The translations under genes and the position numbers were made by a program. The notes beneath the pieces were generated by a model. It was not told where the DNA came from. It was given only the letters and a program-made list of their open reading frames with translations, and searched no databases. From Thinopyrum elongatum (lineage: Eukaryota > Streptophyta > Magnoliopsida > Poales > Poaceae), in NCBI GenBank assembly GCA_011799875.1, contig CM022297.1:541964220-542028219 (forward strand): 64,000 bases of DNA. The letters run 5' to 3'. This document shows, piece by piece, positions 46,327-57,591 of the stretch (position 1 is the first letter of the stretch; every line of letters begins with the position of its first letter).

Positions 46327-47702
46327 TGATGGTCATGGAGAGTTGGGAACCTCAAGGCGCTGTCAATGAGTTGTATCGTCCTGGTTTGGTTGGAGATGCG
46401 CATACCATTGGAGACTAATGTGCAGAGGGATTGTAAAAAAGAAAGAAAAACAGAGTTTCATGCAGCCGATGGCTGCTTCAACCAGTTGGAGAGCTTCTGG
46501 GTGCTCCACACTTTGGTCCACGCTGCTGGCATCCTAGACATCCATTGTAATGTTTTTGCTAGTTTTCCACGAGCCTCACCGCACTGCTGCTTCTATGATT
46601 CAGTCAGCTACTAATTAAGTTCTGTAAACCTTGTGGTTCCCTTGAGATTTGGCATCAATGTATTTTGTACGCGAACATACTCCAATATGGTTGGTGTTAA
46701 CTACGCACGTATGCTGAATAAGGGAGCACACTATCAATTTCCTGGCACTACTTTCAGGTGTCGGGCTTTCTCATATTGTTCATCCCTACATTGATGTGTT
46801 GTCTCTTCATATGTGAGTAACCCTCATGATTTGGTTGATATATTGGCATAAGCAAGTCTTCCTTAAATTTTTGATGACTGGATTCAGTGTGCATTACAAC
46901 ATCATCACACACAGTGAGTGATTAGTTTGTTCGAGTAACTGTCAATCAGTTTGCAAGGCCGGCTGTTAAAAATTGTGACTGTCTGCAAAACTCGCATGTT
47001 TACTCTCTGTAATACAACATTCAGGTCGACTAACCAATATTTGCAGAACTATGATGCCAAATTTCTTTTCTAAGGTATGGTATCTCCTCCAGGAATCTAC
47101 ATGTCTACATCTTATATATGTTCTAAGCTCATTTGTTGCTTGATTTTTAAGTTAGATTCAGATTCAGATTTCCACCCAAGTAATGCACCTCTTTGATACA
47201 GTTTTCTTCAGGTCCAGGAACAGGTGTCTTGTGGTGATGCCTGATTGCCGATAGCGTGTGTGAGTACGTGAGGAGGTAGTTGGACTTCGACCCCCGCCTC
47301 CCATCCTCCAACTGGAGCCTCATCAGCATCGATGCGTGCCATTTTCATTGGTAGAGTTTGTCAGTTTCTTCAGAAAAGAGGAAATGAAGCTTATTCATAT
47401 CAATCTACGTTTATTAACTTTTGCACAGCTGTGTAGATAGATAGGCTGTTCGTTTCTGTAGTACTGAATAGCACCGTTGCCTGATTGGTTTGGACTGAAT
47501 TGTTTCTAGTGTGTAAGCAGCTGCATCGACCATTTGTGAAACATGGCATAGTTTTTCCTAATTTCTGGAAGGTATTTCAGTCTTATTTTTCCTAATTTGT
47601 CAAAGATACATGACTATTTGCAAAGCATGCTCCATGGTTATCATCACAGCAGATGAGGAATCCAGCGTATAAAGACAGGCTCGCTTTGCATATATGTTAT
47701 CG

Positions 47703-47752
47703 TTCCCTCCGATCCAAAATAAGTGTTGTGGTTTTAGTTCAAACTTGAACTA
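47703..47752. mobile_element. Truncated Stowaway MITE
   Basis: 'ttccctccgatccaaaataa' followed by 'gtgttgtggttttagttcaa' and 'acttgaacta' is the left half of a very common Triticeae Stowaway. The right half is missing. Confidence 0.6.
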
Positions 47753-48683
47753 AGACTGAACATATAAACAACCCGATGGCTATCATACATACATAGAAAA
47801 ACTGAACATATAAAGCAACCCGATGGCTATCATCCAAGGCGACCTCTCAACATGTATGTATGTATGTATGAACATATAAACAAACTGCTCAAGTCAATAC
47901 ATACATAGAAAAACTGAACATATAAACAATATATGTATCTTGTTCATCTTCCAGTCCAACTCTGGTCACATACATCTCTGTTACTATATTGTCTGAATAC
48001 CTCTGTTTGTGACTAAGCAGAGGAGATGCAGAGGTAAAAGTACAACCAACAAAAGAAGCAACTGTGTGCGGCAAAGAAGAGAGCAGACACAGACTGTAAC
48101 ATATTGTTAGGTCTTGTGTCTATTCTTGATATAAATGAGTCTGCAGGTGATGGTCTTGCTGAGAACGCAGCAAGAATTTGCAGAAGAATGCAGGATAATT
48201 ACTGTCAAGCCTGAGCTGAGACTCTGCGTTCCTTCCTGTTGAGCCAGGTTACATGCAGCATTTCATCTGCCTTTGGCTTGCCGTACCGACCCTCGGATGT
48301 TCACCGGGCCCTCGGAGCACGTGGTCACCGACCGGCGACCTCTTTTTTGGCGTTTCGTGCTTTTATTCAGGCACGTCATTTTGTCAACAGTAGTGCTTTA
48401 GTCGGAACAGTAACATCAGACGAGCAAGTGATGATAGTCTTATGTCAGAAGCAAATTCATCAAGAAACAGAGAAATACAAACTCCCCCCTTGCTGTTTGT
48501 TTGTTTACCCCTTGGGAAAAAAAATGCCAAACTGCAGTAAATGGCAGTTCCTGATGTTAGCCTAGCTTCATCCTCCATCTTCACCCGTGACACGTTTCTC
48601 TTCTTCTTATTGTTTCTTAATAACAAATAGAGAGTATCTATGCGTATGTATAAGTATGCCCTGTATATATCTTCCTTAAGAGA

Positions 48684-48770
48684 TACACCCTCCGTATCAA
48701 AATATAAGAAGTTTTTTGACACTGTTATAGACTCTAAAACCGTCTTATAAAAAGTAAAGATAAGAGACGG
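48684..48770. mobile_element. Degenerate Stowaway MITE
   Basis: 'caccctccgtatcaaaatat' begins a Stowaway-like terminus. 'tttttgacactgttatag' and 'accgtcttataa' match inner sequences of the family. The right terminus is decayed around 'gagacggtgacgg'. Confidence 0.5.
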
Positions 48771-49600
48771 TGACGGTAATATACTCTACTCGAGCAAAAT
48801 CTCTGGGTGAAGTCAATCCGTTAGAAGTATTGCTGCCAGATAGAGCATCTCAAGGATTTAGAGGTTGATTCAGTATAGGCATGACCGAGGTCAAGAAGAT
48901 GAAGCTGAAAATTAGCACTGAATTATGCAGATGTTATTATCCACATTAGCGCTGCACTGTTTTACAACTTTCATTGGCACTGTGCATGGGGGCACAAGTT
49001 CTGCATCTCCAGCATCTTGTTCCTGCAACAGGTGCATTCATTTGAACATCATCAATTCCATTTGCCATGCCAAATTCAGCCTCTCTGAACCCAACAGGTG
49101 AGAAGATATATAAGCTCAATACATGGTGAGACAACACACATCCAATACCTAAGCAGGATCAATCAGGTCTTGTAAATTCAATACAATCAACACCTTCTAC
49201 TCGCATATACAGTGGATAAGATCTGACGTGATGATAAAAGGCCCACAATACATTGGTGAGGAGAACAACGGGGCTTCATAGGAAAATGGTTAGTTATATA
49301 GCCTTATAGTGAGAGCTAGAAGAACAAGCAGGATAGCAAGAAAGGGTAAGAAAAGGTTCCATGCTTACTGCTGGTTGATCCTTTGAAGATGTGCATGAAT
49401 GTTGATCAGCATGATGTTAACTTGTTGTTAGTTCCATTTTCAACCATGAATAAAATTTTCAACATGCTATTATCCTTGTTTGAAAAGGGCGTGTTGATAT
49501 AAATACTCTGCCTCTGAAACTGAAACTTATAGTTTCTTCTCTAAAAATCACATGGTCTGCACTTTTATATGAAAATACATTTTTGAAAGTACTAAAAATA

Positions 49601-49875
49601 GATCTATGAAATTCATAAAATACTTTATATGCTCAATACTGCAAAGATCTGAAATTCAAAAGACATTCATATCTGAAAGTACTCAAAATACACAACACAA
49701 AACACAATTCACAACCTGCAAATACTGCAAATATCTGAACTTCAAATGCATAACAGGTTTTGATCTTCAAATACATAACTTAATATCCTCACATGTCTGC
49801 AGACAACTACAAATGCATAACAAGTTCTGATCTTCAGGTTCAGCAAGGGATTTTTGAATTTGAGGCCCAGCAGCT
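49601..49875. other. A-rich stretch with short repeated words
   Basis: Words such as 'ctgcaaatactgcaaatatc', 'cttcaaatgcataacaggtt' and 'gatcttca' recur several times between 49640 and 49840. No coding sequence was recognised. Confidence 0.4.
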
Positions 49876-50148
49876 TCAGCGACAGATCCATGCTCCCACC
49901 TTTAGCATCCTTACTCTTTCATCTTTTATCTGTACAATGGACCAATCAAAAATCCATGTTGTCATTCGTTTAATAATAGACATTGGATTAAAATTCTCTT
50001 TTCTGTCAGAAATGATATCATTCCTACTCCACCACAAAGCCCAAAACATAGCAGATATGCCCACCCACACAAATTTCTTATCTTCTTTTGGAAATCTATT
50101 AATCCAGCCCCCAAAGCATGTAGTCAAATCTTCAGGAAAATTATTCAA
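49876..50148 (-). pseudogene. LINE ORF2 C-terminal fragment
   Basis: Minus-strand frame of about 90 codons with 'GWINRFPKEDKKFVWVGISA' followed by 'MFWALWWSRNDIISDRK'. This is the conserved end of plant LINE polyproteins after the zf-RVT domain (pattern G-x-x-A-x-x-W-A-x-W-x-x-R-N-D). Neither the upstream RT domain nor a poly(A) tail is visible, so it is a short relic. Confidence 0.7.
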
Positions 50149-50525
50149 ATTAAAAGCACATATTTAAAGATTCCACCTACTCAGGGGCACATGCGCGAGG
50201 CTATAAATCTCTCACATTCCCATGCTCCTGAAATTAAAAATCCTCAACAAAATCAATACCCAAATCTACATGCTTCCCCATTCAATGACCTCAACAAATC
50301 AGAAGAGGCAGCAATTCCCCTCTCTGAACTATTATCATCCCTAGCAAAATTATCCCTCCTAATTTTTGGAGAAGACATTTGCACTATTTTTCTTTTTAGA
50401 CGCAGACTTAGTGAAGCAAGTGACAATTTGACAGTAAATAAAAAGTGAAGCAAGTGACTGCAACATGGCAAAGATGTTCAAAAATGCAAAAGAATTCACA
50501 TCCAACATAATTATAAAAATCAAAG
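50149..50525. other. Unassigned stretch
   Basis: Overlapping frames at 50191-50448 (plus) and 50253-50471 (minus) show no recognisable motif. The sequence is AT-rich toward 50525. Confidence 0.35.
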
Positions 50526-51554
50526 CTTATATAAATGCCAACTACCCTAAAACTTGTATCTCAACACTCACACCATGATTGTAAGCATGAGCAGAAGGAA
50601 AATTAGATCGAGTGCGAAGCTTACTGATAACCCTAAGCTCCTCCTCTGATTATCCGTCGGAGTACTCCCCTCCTATTCCTCGACCGCAAACCGCCGCCCC
50701 GTGAGATGAGGAGAACGGCGAGGGAACCTTGGAGAACGGCGGGGAAGCGTCGTCGCGCCAACTGCTTTCCTCCTCTTGCATTTGGGTACGGTCGAGGAAG
50801 ACTCCACCGGCTCGCTCTGGCACGACACCCTCACAAATGGCACCGTGCGGAACATTAGCAGCGCCGACAACTGGATGCTCGATCTTGGATCGATACTCCC
50901 ACCACCTTCACCTCACGACCGGATCCGGCGAATCTGTCTGCTCCATGGCCCCGAGGAGCAGCTCTATATGCTCCTGCTCGACTCCCTCTGGGAGGATCGT
51001 CATCTTTTCGCTCGATTTGTTATGTTTGCCACCGCCATCGCCCCCTTCGCTATTTCCCACTGGTTGTGAAACCACGACTTGATCTCCATCATCCTGGCTA
51101 ACTTCACATTGTCGCCGCCTGCGATCGTCACGTATCGGTTGTACTCCTCCATCGATCTAGTTCTCCACAACACTAGAACTAGCCGGCGGTGTTTTTGGAA
51201 TGGAAGAGGAGCGGCAGTGGTTTTGGAATGGAAGAGGAGCGGCGGTGGTTTTGGAATGGAAGAGGAGAGGAGCGGCGGTGGTTTTGGAATGGAAGAGGAG
51301 CGGCGGCGGTTTTGGATTGGACGAGACGAAGAGGAGCGGCGGTGCGCTGTGAGTGGATAAATCATATCCCTCCTAACGACTAATTTACCCCTCACTTAAG
51401 AAATGACCCCACATAAACTTGAGTACTGACCCCACGTTACCTAGTACTTTTGAGTACCTTCTTGCCAGTACTACCTAGTACTACCCATTTATCTACCGTT
51501 AGATCGAGACCAACGGACGGCTTATAAAAATGCCAACTACCCTAAAACTTGTAT
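50526..51554. other. GC-rich block bracketed by a 34-bp direct repeat
   Basis: A 34-base word ('cttatataaatgccaactac' and onward) at 50526-50559 recurs at 51521-51554 with one mismatch. The enclosed sequence of about 960 bp includes a GC-richer stretch (50640-51100). Competing plus-strand frames there (50729-51082 and 50776-51069; for example 'SLWHDTLTNGTVRNISSADN') I cannot identify, and a coding minisatellite-like repeat follows. The direct repeat is too long for an ordinary target duplication. A segmental duplication or repair-mediated insertion fits better. Confidence 0.6.
51187..51345 (+). repeat. Minisatellite of about 33 bp, five units
   Basis: Repeats of 'ggttttggaatggaagagga' plus 'gcggcggt', five imperfect units, one with an extra 'gagag'. 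The last unit has 'ggattggacgagacg'. It would encode a Trp/Gly/Glu-rich repeat, but no convincing gene contains it. Confidence 0.8.
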
Positions 51555-51819
51555 TTTTGGATTTTCAAAGAGTAATGAACCGAGAGCACGTTCTTTGTCC
51601 CGAAGAACCGTGCATTGCAAGTACTCATCCATGGGAGACGAACAACAGCCTCCTCCTGCTACAGAACTATACATGGCAGTCAATCCCGCCAAGCAGGGGT
51701 GGGTTGTGTTACCCCTGCCGATATGTGTGTGCTAGTGCCTGACTAAGTTCATGCGGACGCTGCCACCATAATTGCAACCTCATCCATGACCCCAGTGTGT
51801 CGGCACACTACGAGGTTCT
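51555..51819. other. Short flank before the LTR element
   Basis: No gene recognised. A frame at 51530-51742 has no known motif. The five bases before the LTR are 'gttct', the expected left target-duplication copy. Its partner lies beyond the window. Confidence 0.4.
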
Positions 51820-53562
51820 TGAAGGAAATATGCCCTAGAGGCAATAATAAAGTTGTTATTTATATTTCCTTATATCATGATAAATGTTTATTATTCATGC
51901 TGGAATTGTATTAACCGGAAACTTGATACATGTGTGAATACATAGACAAAACAAAGTGTCCCTAGTATGCCTCTACTTGACTAGCTCATTAATCAAAGAT
52001 GGTTAAGTTTCCTGACCATAGACATGTGTTGTCATTTGATTAACGGGATCACATCATTAGGAGAATGATGTGATGGACAAGACCCATCCGTTAGCTTAGC
52101 ATAATGATCGTTAAGTTTTATTGCTGAAGCTTTCTTCATGACTTATACACATTCCTCTGACTATGAGATTATGCAACTCCCGAATACTGGAGGAACACCT
52201 TGTGTGCTATCAAATGTCACAACGTAACTGGGTGATTATAAAGATGCTCTACAGGTGTCTCCGAAGGTGTTTGTTGGGTTGGCATAGATCGAGATTAGGA
52301 TTTGTCACTTCGAGTTTCGGAGAGGTATCTCTGGGCCCTCTCGGTAATGCACATCATATGAAGCCTTGCAAACAATGTGACTAATGAGTTAGTTACGGGA
52401 TGATGCACTACAAAACGAGTAAAGAGACTTGCCGGTAACGAGATTGAACTAGGTATGATGATACCGATGATCGAGTCTCGGGCAAGTATCATACCGATGA
52501 CAAAGGGAATAACGTATGTTGTTATGCGGTTTGACCGATAAAGATCTTCGTAGAATATGAAGGAGCCAATATGAGCATCCAGGTTCCGCTATTGGTTATT
52601 GATCGGAGATGTGTCTCGGTCATGTCTACATAGTTCTCGAACCCGTAGGGTCCGCACGCTTAACGTTTGATGACGATTTGTATTATGAGTTTATGTGATT
52701 TGATGACCAAAGGTTGTTCGGAGTGCCGGATGAGATCACGGACATGACGCGGAGTCTTGAAATGGTTGAGACATAAAGATTGATATATTGGACCATGTTA
52801 TTCGGACACCGGAAGTGTTCCGGATGGTTTCGGGTAAAAACGGAGTGCCGGAGGGGTTACCGGAACCCCCCGGGGAAGTAATGGGCCTTAGTGGGCCTTA
52901 GGAGAGAGAGAGGGCAGCAGCCAGGAGGTGGCGCCCCCCCCCCCCCAAGGGGAGTCCGAATAGGACTAGGGGAAGGGGGCGCGGCCCCTCTTTCCCTCTC
53001 CCTCTCCCTCTCCTTCCTTCTTCCCCCTTCCCTCTTGGTGGAATCCTACTAGGACTTGGGAGTCCTAGTAGGACTCCCCACCTTGGGCGCGCCCCCTAGG
53101 GCCGGCCGGCCTCCTCCCTCCGTCCTTTATATACGGGGGAGGGGAGCACCCCCAATGACACACAAGTTGATCTTTTAGCCGTGTGCGGTGTCCCCCTCCA
53201 CAGTTACACACCTCGGTCATATCGTCGTAGTGCTTAGGCGAAGCCCTGCGCCGGTAACTTCATCATCACCGTTGCCACGCCGTCGTGCTGACGGAACTCT
53301 CCCTCGACCTCAACTGGATCAAGAGTTCGTGGGACATCATCGAGCTGAACGTGTGCTGAACACGGAGGTGCCGTACGTTCGGTACTTGGATCGGTCGGAT
53401 CGTGAAGATGTTCGACTACATCAACCGCGTTACTAAACGCTTCCGCTTTCGGTGTACGAGGGTACGTAGACACACTCTCCCCTCTCGTTGCTATGCATCT
53501 CCTAGATAGATCTTGCGTGATCGTAGGAATTTTTTTGAAATTGCATGCTACGTTTCCCAACA
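51820..53562 (+). repeat. 5' LTR
   Basis: 1743 bp, starts TG and ends CA ('acgtttcccaaca'). A TATA box 'tttatata' at about 53126-53133 lies in a GC-rich promoter with a polypyrimidine '(tccctc)' tract and a C14 run (52935-52950). Transcription would start about 30 bases after the TATA box, defining U3/R. Confidence 0.92.
53044..53073. promoter_or_regulatory. Perfect 12-bp hairpin in the LTR promoter
   Basis: 'tcctactaggac' (53044-53055), loop 'ttggga', then the exact complement 'gtcctagtagga' (53062-53073), about 55 bases before the TATA box. The 3' LTR keeps it unchanged at 63620-63649 despite about 2 percent divergence around it. Confidence 0.75.
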
Positions 53563-53563
53563 G

Positions 53564-53576
53564 TGGCATCCGAGCC
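53564..53576 (+). promoter_or_regulatory. Primer binding site (tRNA-iMet type)
   Basis: 'tggcatccgagcc' just after the 5' LTR, two mismatches from the canonical grass copia site 'tggtatcagagcc'. It would prime minus-strand DNA synthesis. Confidence 0.85.
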
Positions 53577-54796
53577 AGGTCTATGCGTAGATGATATGCA
53601 CGAGTAGAACACAAAGAGTTGTGGGCGATAATAGTCATACTACTTACCACCAACATCTTACTTTGATTCGGCGGTATTGTTGGATGAAGCGGCCCGGACC
53701 GACATTACATGACCGCATTCATGAGACTGGTTCTACCGACGTGCTTTGCACACAGGTGGCTGGCGGGTGTCTGTTTCTCCAACTTTAGTTGAATCGAGTT
53801 TGACTACGGCCGGTCCTTGTTGAAGGTTAAAACAGCACACTTGACGAAAAATCGTTGTGGTTTTGATGCGTAGGTAAGAACGGTTCTTACTAGAAGCCCG
53901 TAACAGCCACGTAAAACTTGCAACAACAAAGTAGAGGATGTCTAACTTGTTTTTGCAGGGTATGTTGTGATGTGATATGGTCAAGACATGATGTGATACA
54001 CGTTATTGTATGAGATGATCATGTTTTGTAAAAGTTATCAGCAACTGGCAGGAGCCTTATGGTTGTCGCTTTATTGTATGAAATGCAATCGCCATGTAAT
54101 TGCTTTACTTTATCACTATGCGTTAGCGATAGTTGTAGAAGCAATAGTTCGCGAGGCGACAACGACGCTACGATGGAGATCAAGGTGTCAAGCCAGTGAC
54201 GATGGAAATCATGACGGTGCTTTGGAGATGGAGATCAAAGACACAAGGTGATGATGGCCATATCATGTCACATATTTTGATTGCATGTGATGTTTATCTA
54301 TTATGCATCTTATTTTGCTTAGTACGGCGGTAGCATTATAAGATGATTCCTCACTAAAAATTTCAAGGTATAAGTGTTCTCCCTGAGTATGCACCATTGC
54401 GACAGTTTGTCGTGCCGAGACACCATGTGATGATCGGGTGTGATAAGCTCTACGTTCACATACAACGGGTGCAAGACAGTTTTGCATGTGTGGAGTACTC
54501 GGGTTAAACTTGACGAGCCTAGCATATACAGACATGGCCTCGGAACACGGAGACCGAAAGGTCGAACGTGAACCATATAGTAGATATGATCAACATAGAG
54601 ATGTTCACCATTGGAAACTACTCCATCTCACGTGATTATCGGACATGGTTTAGTTGATATGGATCACGTGATCATTTAGATGACTCGAGGGATGTCTATC
54701 TAAGTGGGAGTTCTTAAGTAATATGATTAATTGAACTTAATTTATCATGAACTTAGTCCTGATAGTATTTGCATATCTATGTTGTAGATCAATAGC
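53577..54796 (+). other. Retrotransposon leader (untranslated)
   Basis: About 1.2 kb between primer site and gag, typical of the long Angela/BARE leader. Short frames on both strands have no family match. Confidence 0.6.
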
Positions 54797-55574
54797 TTGC
54801 GATGTAGCTCCCCGTTTATTTTTGATATGTTCCAAGAGAAAAATAAGTTGAAAGATGATAATATCAATGATTCGAACTGGGTCCATGATCTGAGGATTAT
54901 CCTCATTGCTGCACAGAAGAATTATGTTCTTGATGCACCGCTAGGTGACAGACCTATTGCAGGAGCAGATGCAGACGTTATGAACGTTTGACAAGCTCGG
55001 TATGATGACTACTTGATAGTTTAGTGCACCATGCTTTACGGCTTAGAACCAGTACTTCAAAAATGTTTTGAACGCCAAGGAGCATATGAGATGTTCCAAG
55101 AGCTGAAAATGATATTTCAGACTCATGCCCGTGTCGAGAGGTATGAGACCTTTGACAAACACTTTGCCTAAAAGATGGAGGAGAATAGCTCAGCTAGTGA
55201 GCATGTGCTCAGAATGTCTGGGTACTACAATCGCTTGAATCAAGTGGGAGTTAATCTTCCAGATAAGATAGTGATTGACAGAGTTCTCTAGTCACTATCA
55301 CCAAGTTACTAGAACTTCGTGATGAACTATAATATGCAAGGGATGACGAAAACGATTCCCAAGCTCTTCGCGATGCTGAAATCGGCGAAGGTAGAAATCA
55401 AGAAATAGCATCAAGTGTTGATGGTTGACAAGACCACTAGTTTCAAGAAAAAGGGCAAGGGAAAGAAAGGGAACTTCAAGAAGAATGGCAAGCAAGTTGT
55501 CACTCCTGTGAAGAAGCCCAAAGATGGACCTAAGCCTGAAACTGAGTGCTTCTACTGTAAAGGAAATGGTCACT
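54797..55574 (+). pseudogene. copia gag, six stops, interrupted in the zinc knuckle
   Basis: Structural capsid protein remnant. The frame from 54797 reads KNKLKDDNINDSNWVHDLRI and runs without any frameshift to the zinc knuckle start (ECFYCKGNGH) at 55574, but six in-frame stops interrupt it (TGA near 54989, TAG, TAA, three more TAG). A basic Lys/Gly stretch precedes the knuckle. The remaining knuckle residues (WKRNC) lie at 59298 onward, beyond the nested insertion, in the same frame and completing CX2CX4HX4C. Confidence 0.88.
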
Positions 55575-56959
55575 TGTAACACCCCCTGTATTAAGCTACA
55601 GTGATCCCCCTTTTGATGAGGCCATGTCATCATGATTAATAGTGCATAATCATCATTAGCATCATATTGCATTTCAACTCCTAAGCCAAATTCAAATTTA
55701 AATGAAAGTGGAATATAAAAGTTGTCCAACATAGAAACTAAAATGTCAGATAAATAACAAATATTCCAGAGGCTATTCTAAAATTGAAACCAACATCATT
55801 GGAATTGGATAAGTGACTCGAACAACCTCAAACAGTGGATAAAGATAATATTTAATAACCATTTATTAAATCTGAAATAAATATGGAATTATGTTTTGTC
55901 CAAACTAATTTTAGGTGTTAAGGAATAATGCACTGGTATTTATGAAATAGGTCACACTTTTTACAAAAACCATTTTGAGGTCTAGCTATTTACTAGATTG
56001 AGAAAAGAGAATAAAGAAAAGGAAAAAGAAACAGAAAAGAAAAAGAAAAGAAAAGAAAAGAAAAAAAGAGCAACACCCCCCCCCGGCCCAACTGGGCCGA
56101 AGCCCAGCCGGCCGGCCCACCTGCGCCCCCTCTCTATATGCTCCCCAGGAGACCCGAACCCTAGCCGCCCCTCCCCACCCCCCCTGCCCCGATCCAGATC
56201 GGGCGCAGGCGATCGCGCTGGCCGCGCCTGCCGACGCCGTGCCGACGCCGCCGCCCCGTCGCCGCCTCCCCTCGTCAGCCCCCACCTCCCGATCCAGATC
56301 GGGATCGGGATCGCGGGAACGACCGTGCATCGCCCGGATCGCTGTCGCCGTCGCCGTTGACGCCGCCGCCCGGACCCCGCCGCCGCGCCGCCTCCTCCGG
56401 CCACCCTCCCCGAGCACGCTGCCCGTCCCTGCGCCCCGCTTGTGAGGGCCACCTCCTCCCCCCTCTTCCTTCGCCTCCCGCCTCCGGCGCCGCCCGGCCG
56501 AGCAGGGGAAGAAAGAAAAGACAGAAAGAGCAGATAGGAGATAAGGAGGATGGAGAGAAAGAGACAAGATGCGAAATAACGACGAGATAAAGACAGATGA
56601 GAAGAGAAACGAGAAGGAAAGAAAGACAACGGAAAGACGAGCAGAAAGAGAGCACTAGAAGCAGAAAGCTAGAAAGAGAAGAGGGAAAGAAGAAGAAAGA
56701 GAAGCGAGGAATGAGGAATAATCGAAGCAAGAGGCAGGCTCGCTCGCCGCGAAATGCTAGTAGCCACCTACGCCCCGCCCGGCTGGCCTCGCCGCGCCGC
56801 GCTCCGGCATGGCCTCGCCTCTGGTGCACGCAGCGCGCGCTGGCCCGGACGTGTCCGGTGCCCGAACAGACACGGCCCGGACATGTCCGCCCCGGCCCTA
56901 TGACAGATGGGGCCCAGCCCCTAAAAACGAATTAAAAGAAAATGTAATAAAAATAAAAG

Positions 56960-57075
56960 AAATAAAAATAATTAATTAAAATAATTAATTAATTAATTAG
57001 TTAATTAATCCTGATTAGGTTAATCTAATTAACTAATTAGTGTTAATTAAACAGTAATTAGAAATTAACTTAATT
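56960..57075. repeat. TTAA-rich low-complexity tract
   Basis: Reiterated 'ttaattaattaatt' words, interrupted by 'cctgattagg'. Pure AT sequence immediately before the TGACGTCA palindrome. Confidence 0.7.
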
Positions 57076-57081
57076 AACTGC

Positions 57082-57111
57082 TGACGTCAGCATGATGTCA
57101 TGCTGACGTCA
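57082..57111. promoter_or_regulatory. 30-bp palindrome with two TGACGTCA sites
   Basis: TGACGTCA occurs at 57082-57089 and 57104-57111. The 30 bases from first to last are almost a perfect palindrome (only the central bases break it). TGACGTCA is the classic bZIP/TGA-factor site, so this could be an enhancer of the nested element. Confidence 0.65.
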
Positions 57112-57498
57112 TCAATCACTGTTTCGGATAATGTTGAATTAAATAATTAATTAAAATTTCAGAAATTAATAAAAACTTTAGAAAATCATATCTTTTAAAC
57201 CGTAACTCCGATGAAAATATTTTATACATGAAACTTGCTCAGAACGACGATACGAACCCGAATACATCCTCCGTATTCCCGTCAGATGCCCGCAACTATG
57301 AGAACGTTGAACAATTAGACCGATTTCGATAAATAAATAGTGTCCAACCCTAATTAAATAAATCCGGATAAATTCCTAAATTAACTAAATCGCTTAGTTA
57401 GGCTGTATATCACCCTGGCCCTGCGTTTAGACATGTCATGCATCCCTGTTGCATTATTGCCGTGTGTTTACTGTTTCTTCCCCCTCTTCTCTTCGGTA

Positions 57499-57591
57499 GA
57501 CTACGAGACCGACGCAGCTGCTGGTGCCCCGACCGACTACGTTGTTGACGACCCCTACTTGCCAGAGCAACCAGGCAAGCCCCCCCCTTGA
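57499..57591 (+). other. Exon-like acidic segment 1 in the nested element
   Basis: After a strong pyrimidine tract and 'cggtag', 30 codons read DYETDAAAGAPTDYVVDDPY, then LPEQPGKPPP and TGA. 'caaccag' plus 'gcaag' near the end could be a donor variant. Acidic and Tyr-rich, resembling the second segment at 58895. No family recognised. Confidence 0.35.

Larger units (their letters stand above)
46327..49600. other. NLR downstream flank and unassigned sequence
   Basis: No intact gene was recognised. The first few hundred bases look like an NLR 3' UTR. Around 47755-47935 words such as 'catagaaaaactgaacatat' and 'caacccgatggctatcat' occur twice, with 'tgtatgtatgtatgtatg' between. A minus-strand frame at 48946-49137 (GFREAEFGMANGIDD; CWRCRTCAPMH) ends in a Cys-rich patch but belongs to no family I know. 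Two Stowaway remnants are listed separately. Confidence 0.45.

Noticed and set aside
52163..53656. Frames within the LTR (for example 52163-52384 and 53234-53656)
   Set aside because: They lie in non-coding LTR and leader sequence and recur in the 3' LTR.
55982..56829. Long minus-strand frames of 184-215 codons in the GC-rich block of the nested element
   Set aside because: Low-complexity Arg/Gly/Ser and Phe/Leu/Ser-rich products explained by purine/pyrimidine-skewed sequence. No motif is present and several overlapping frames compete.
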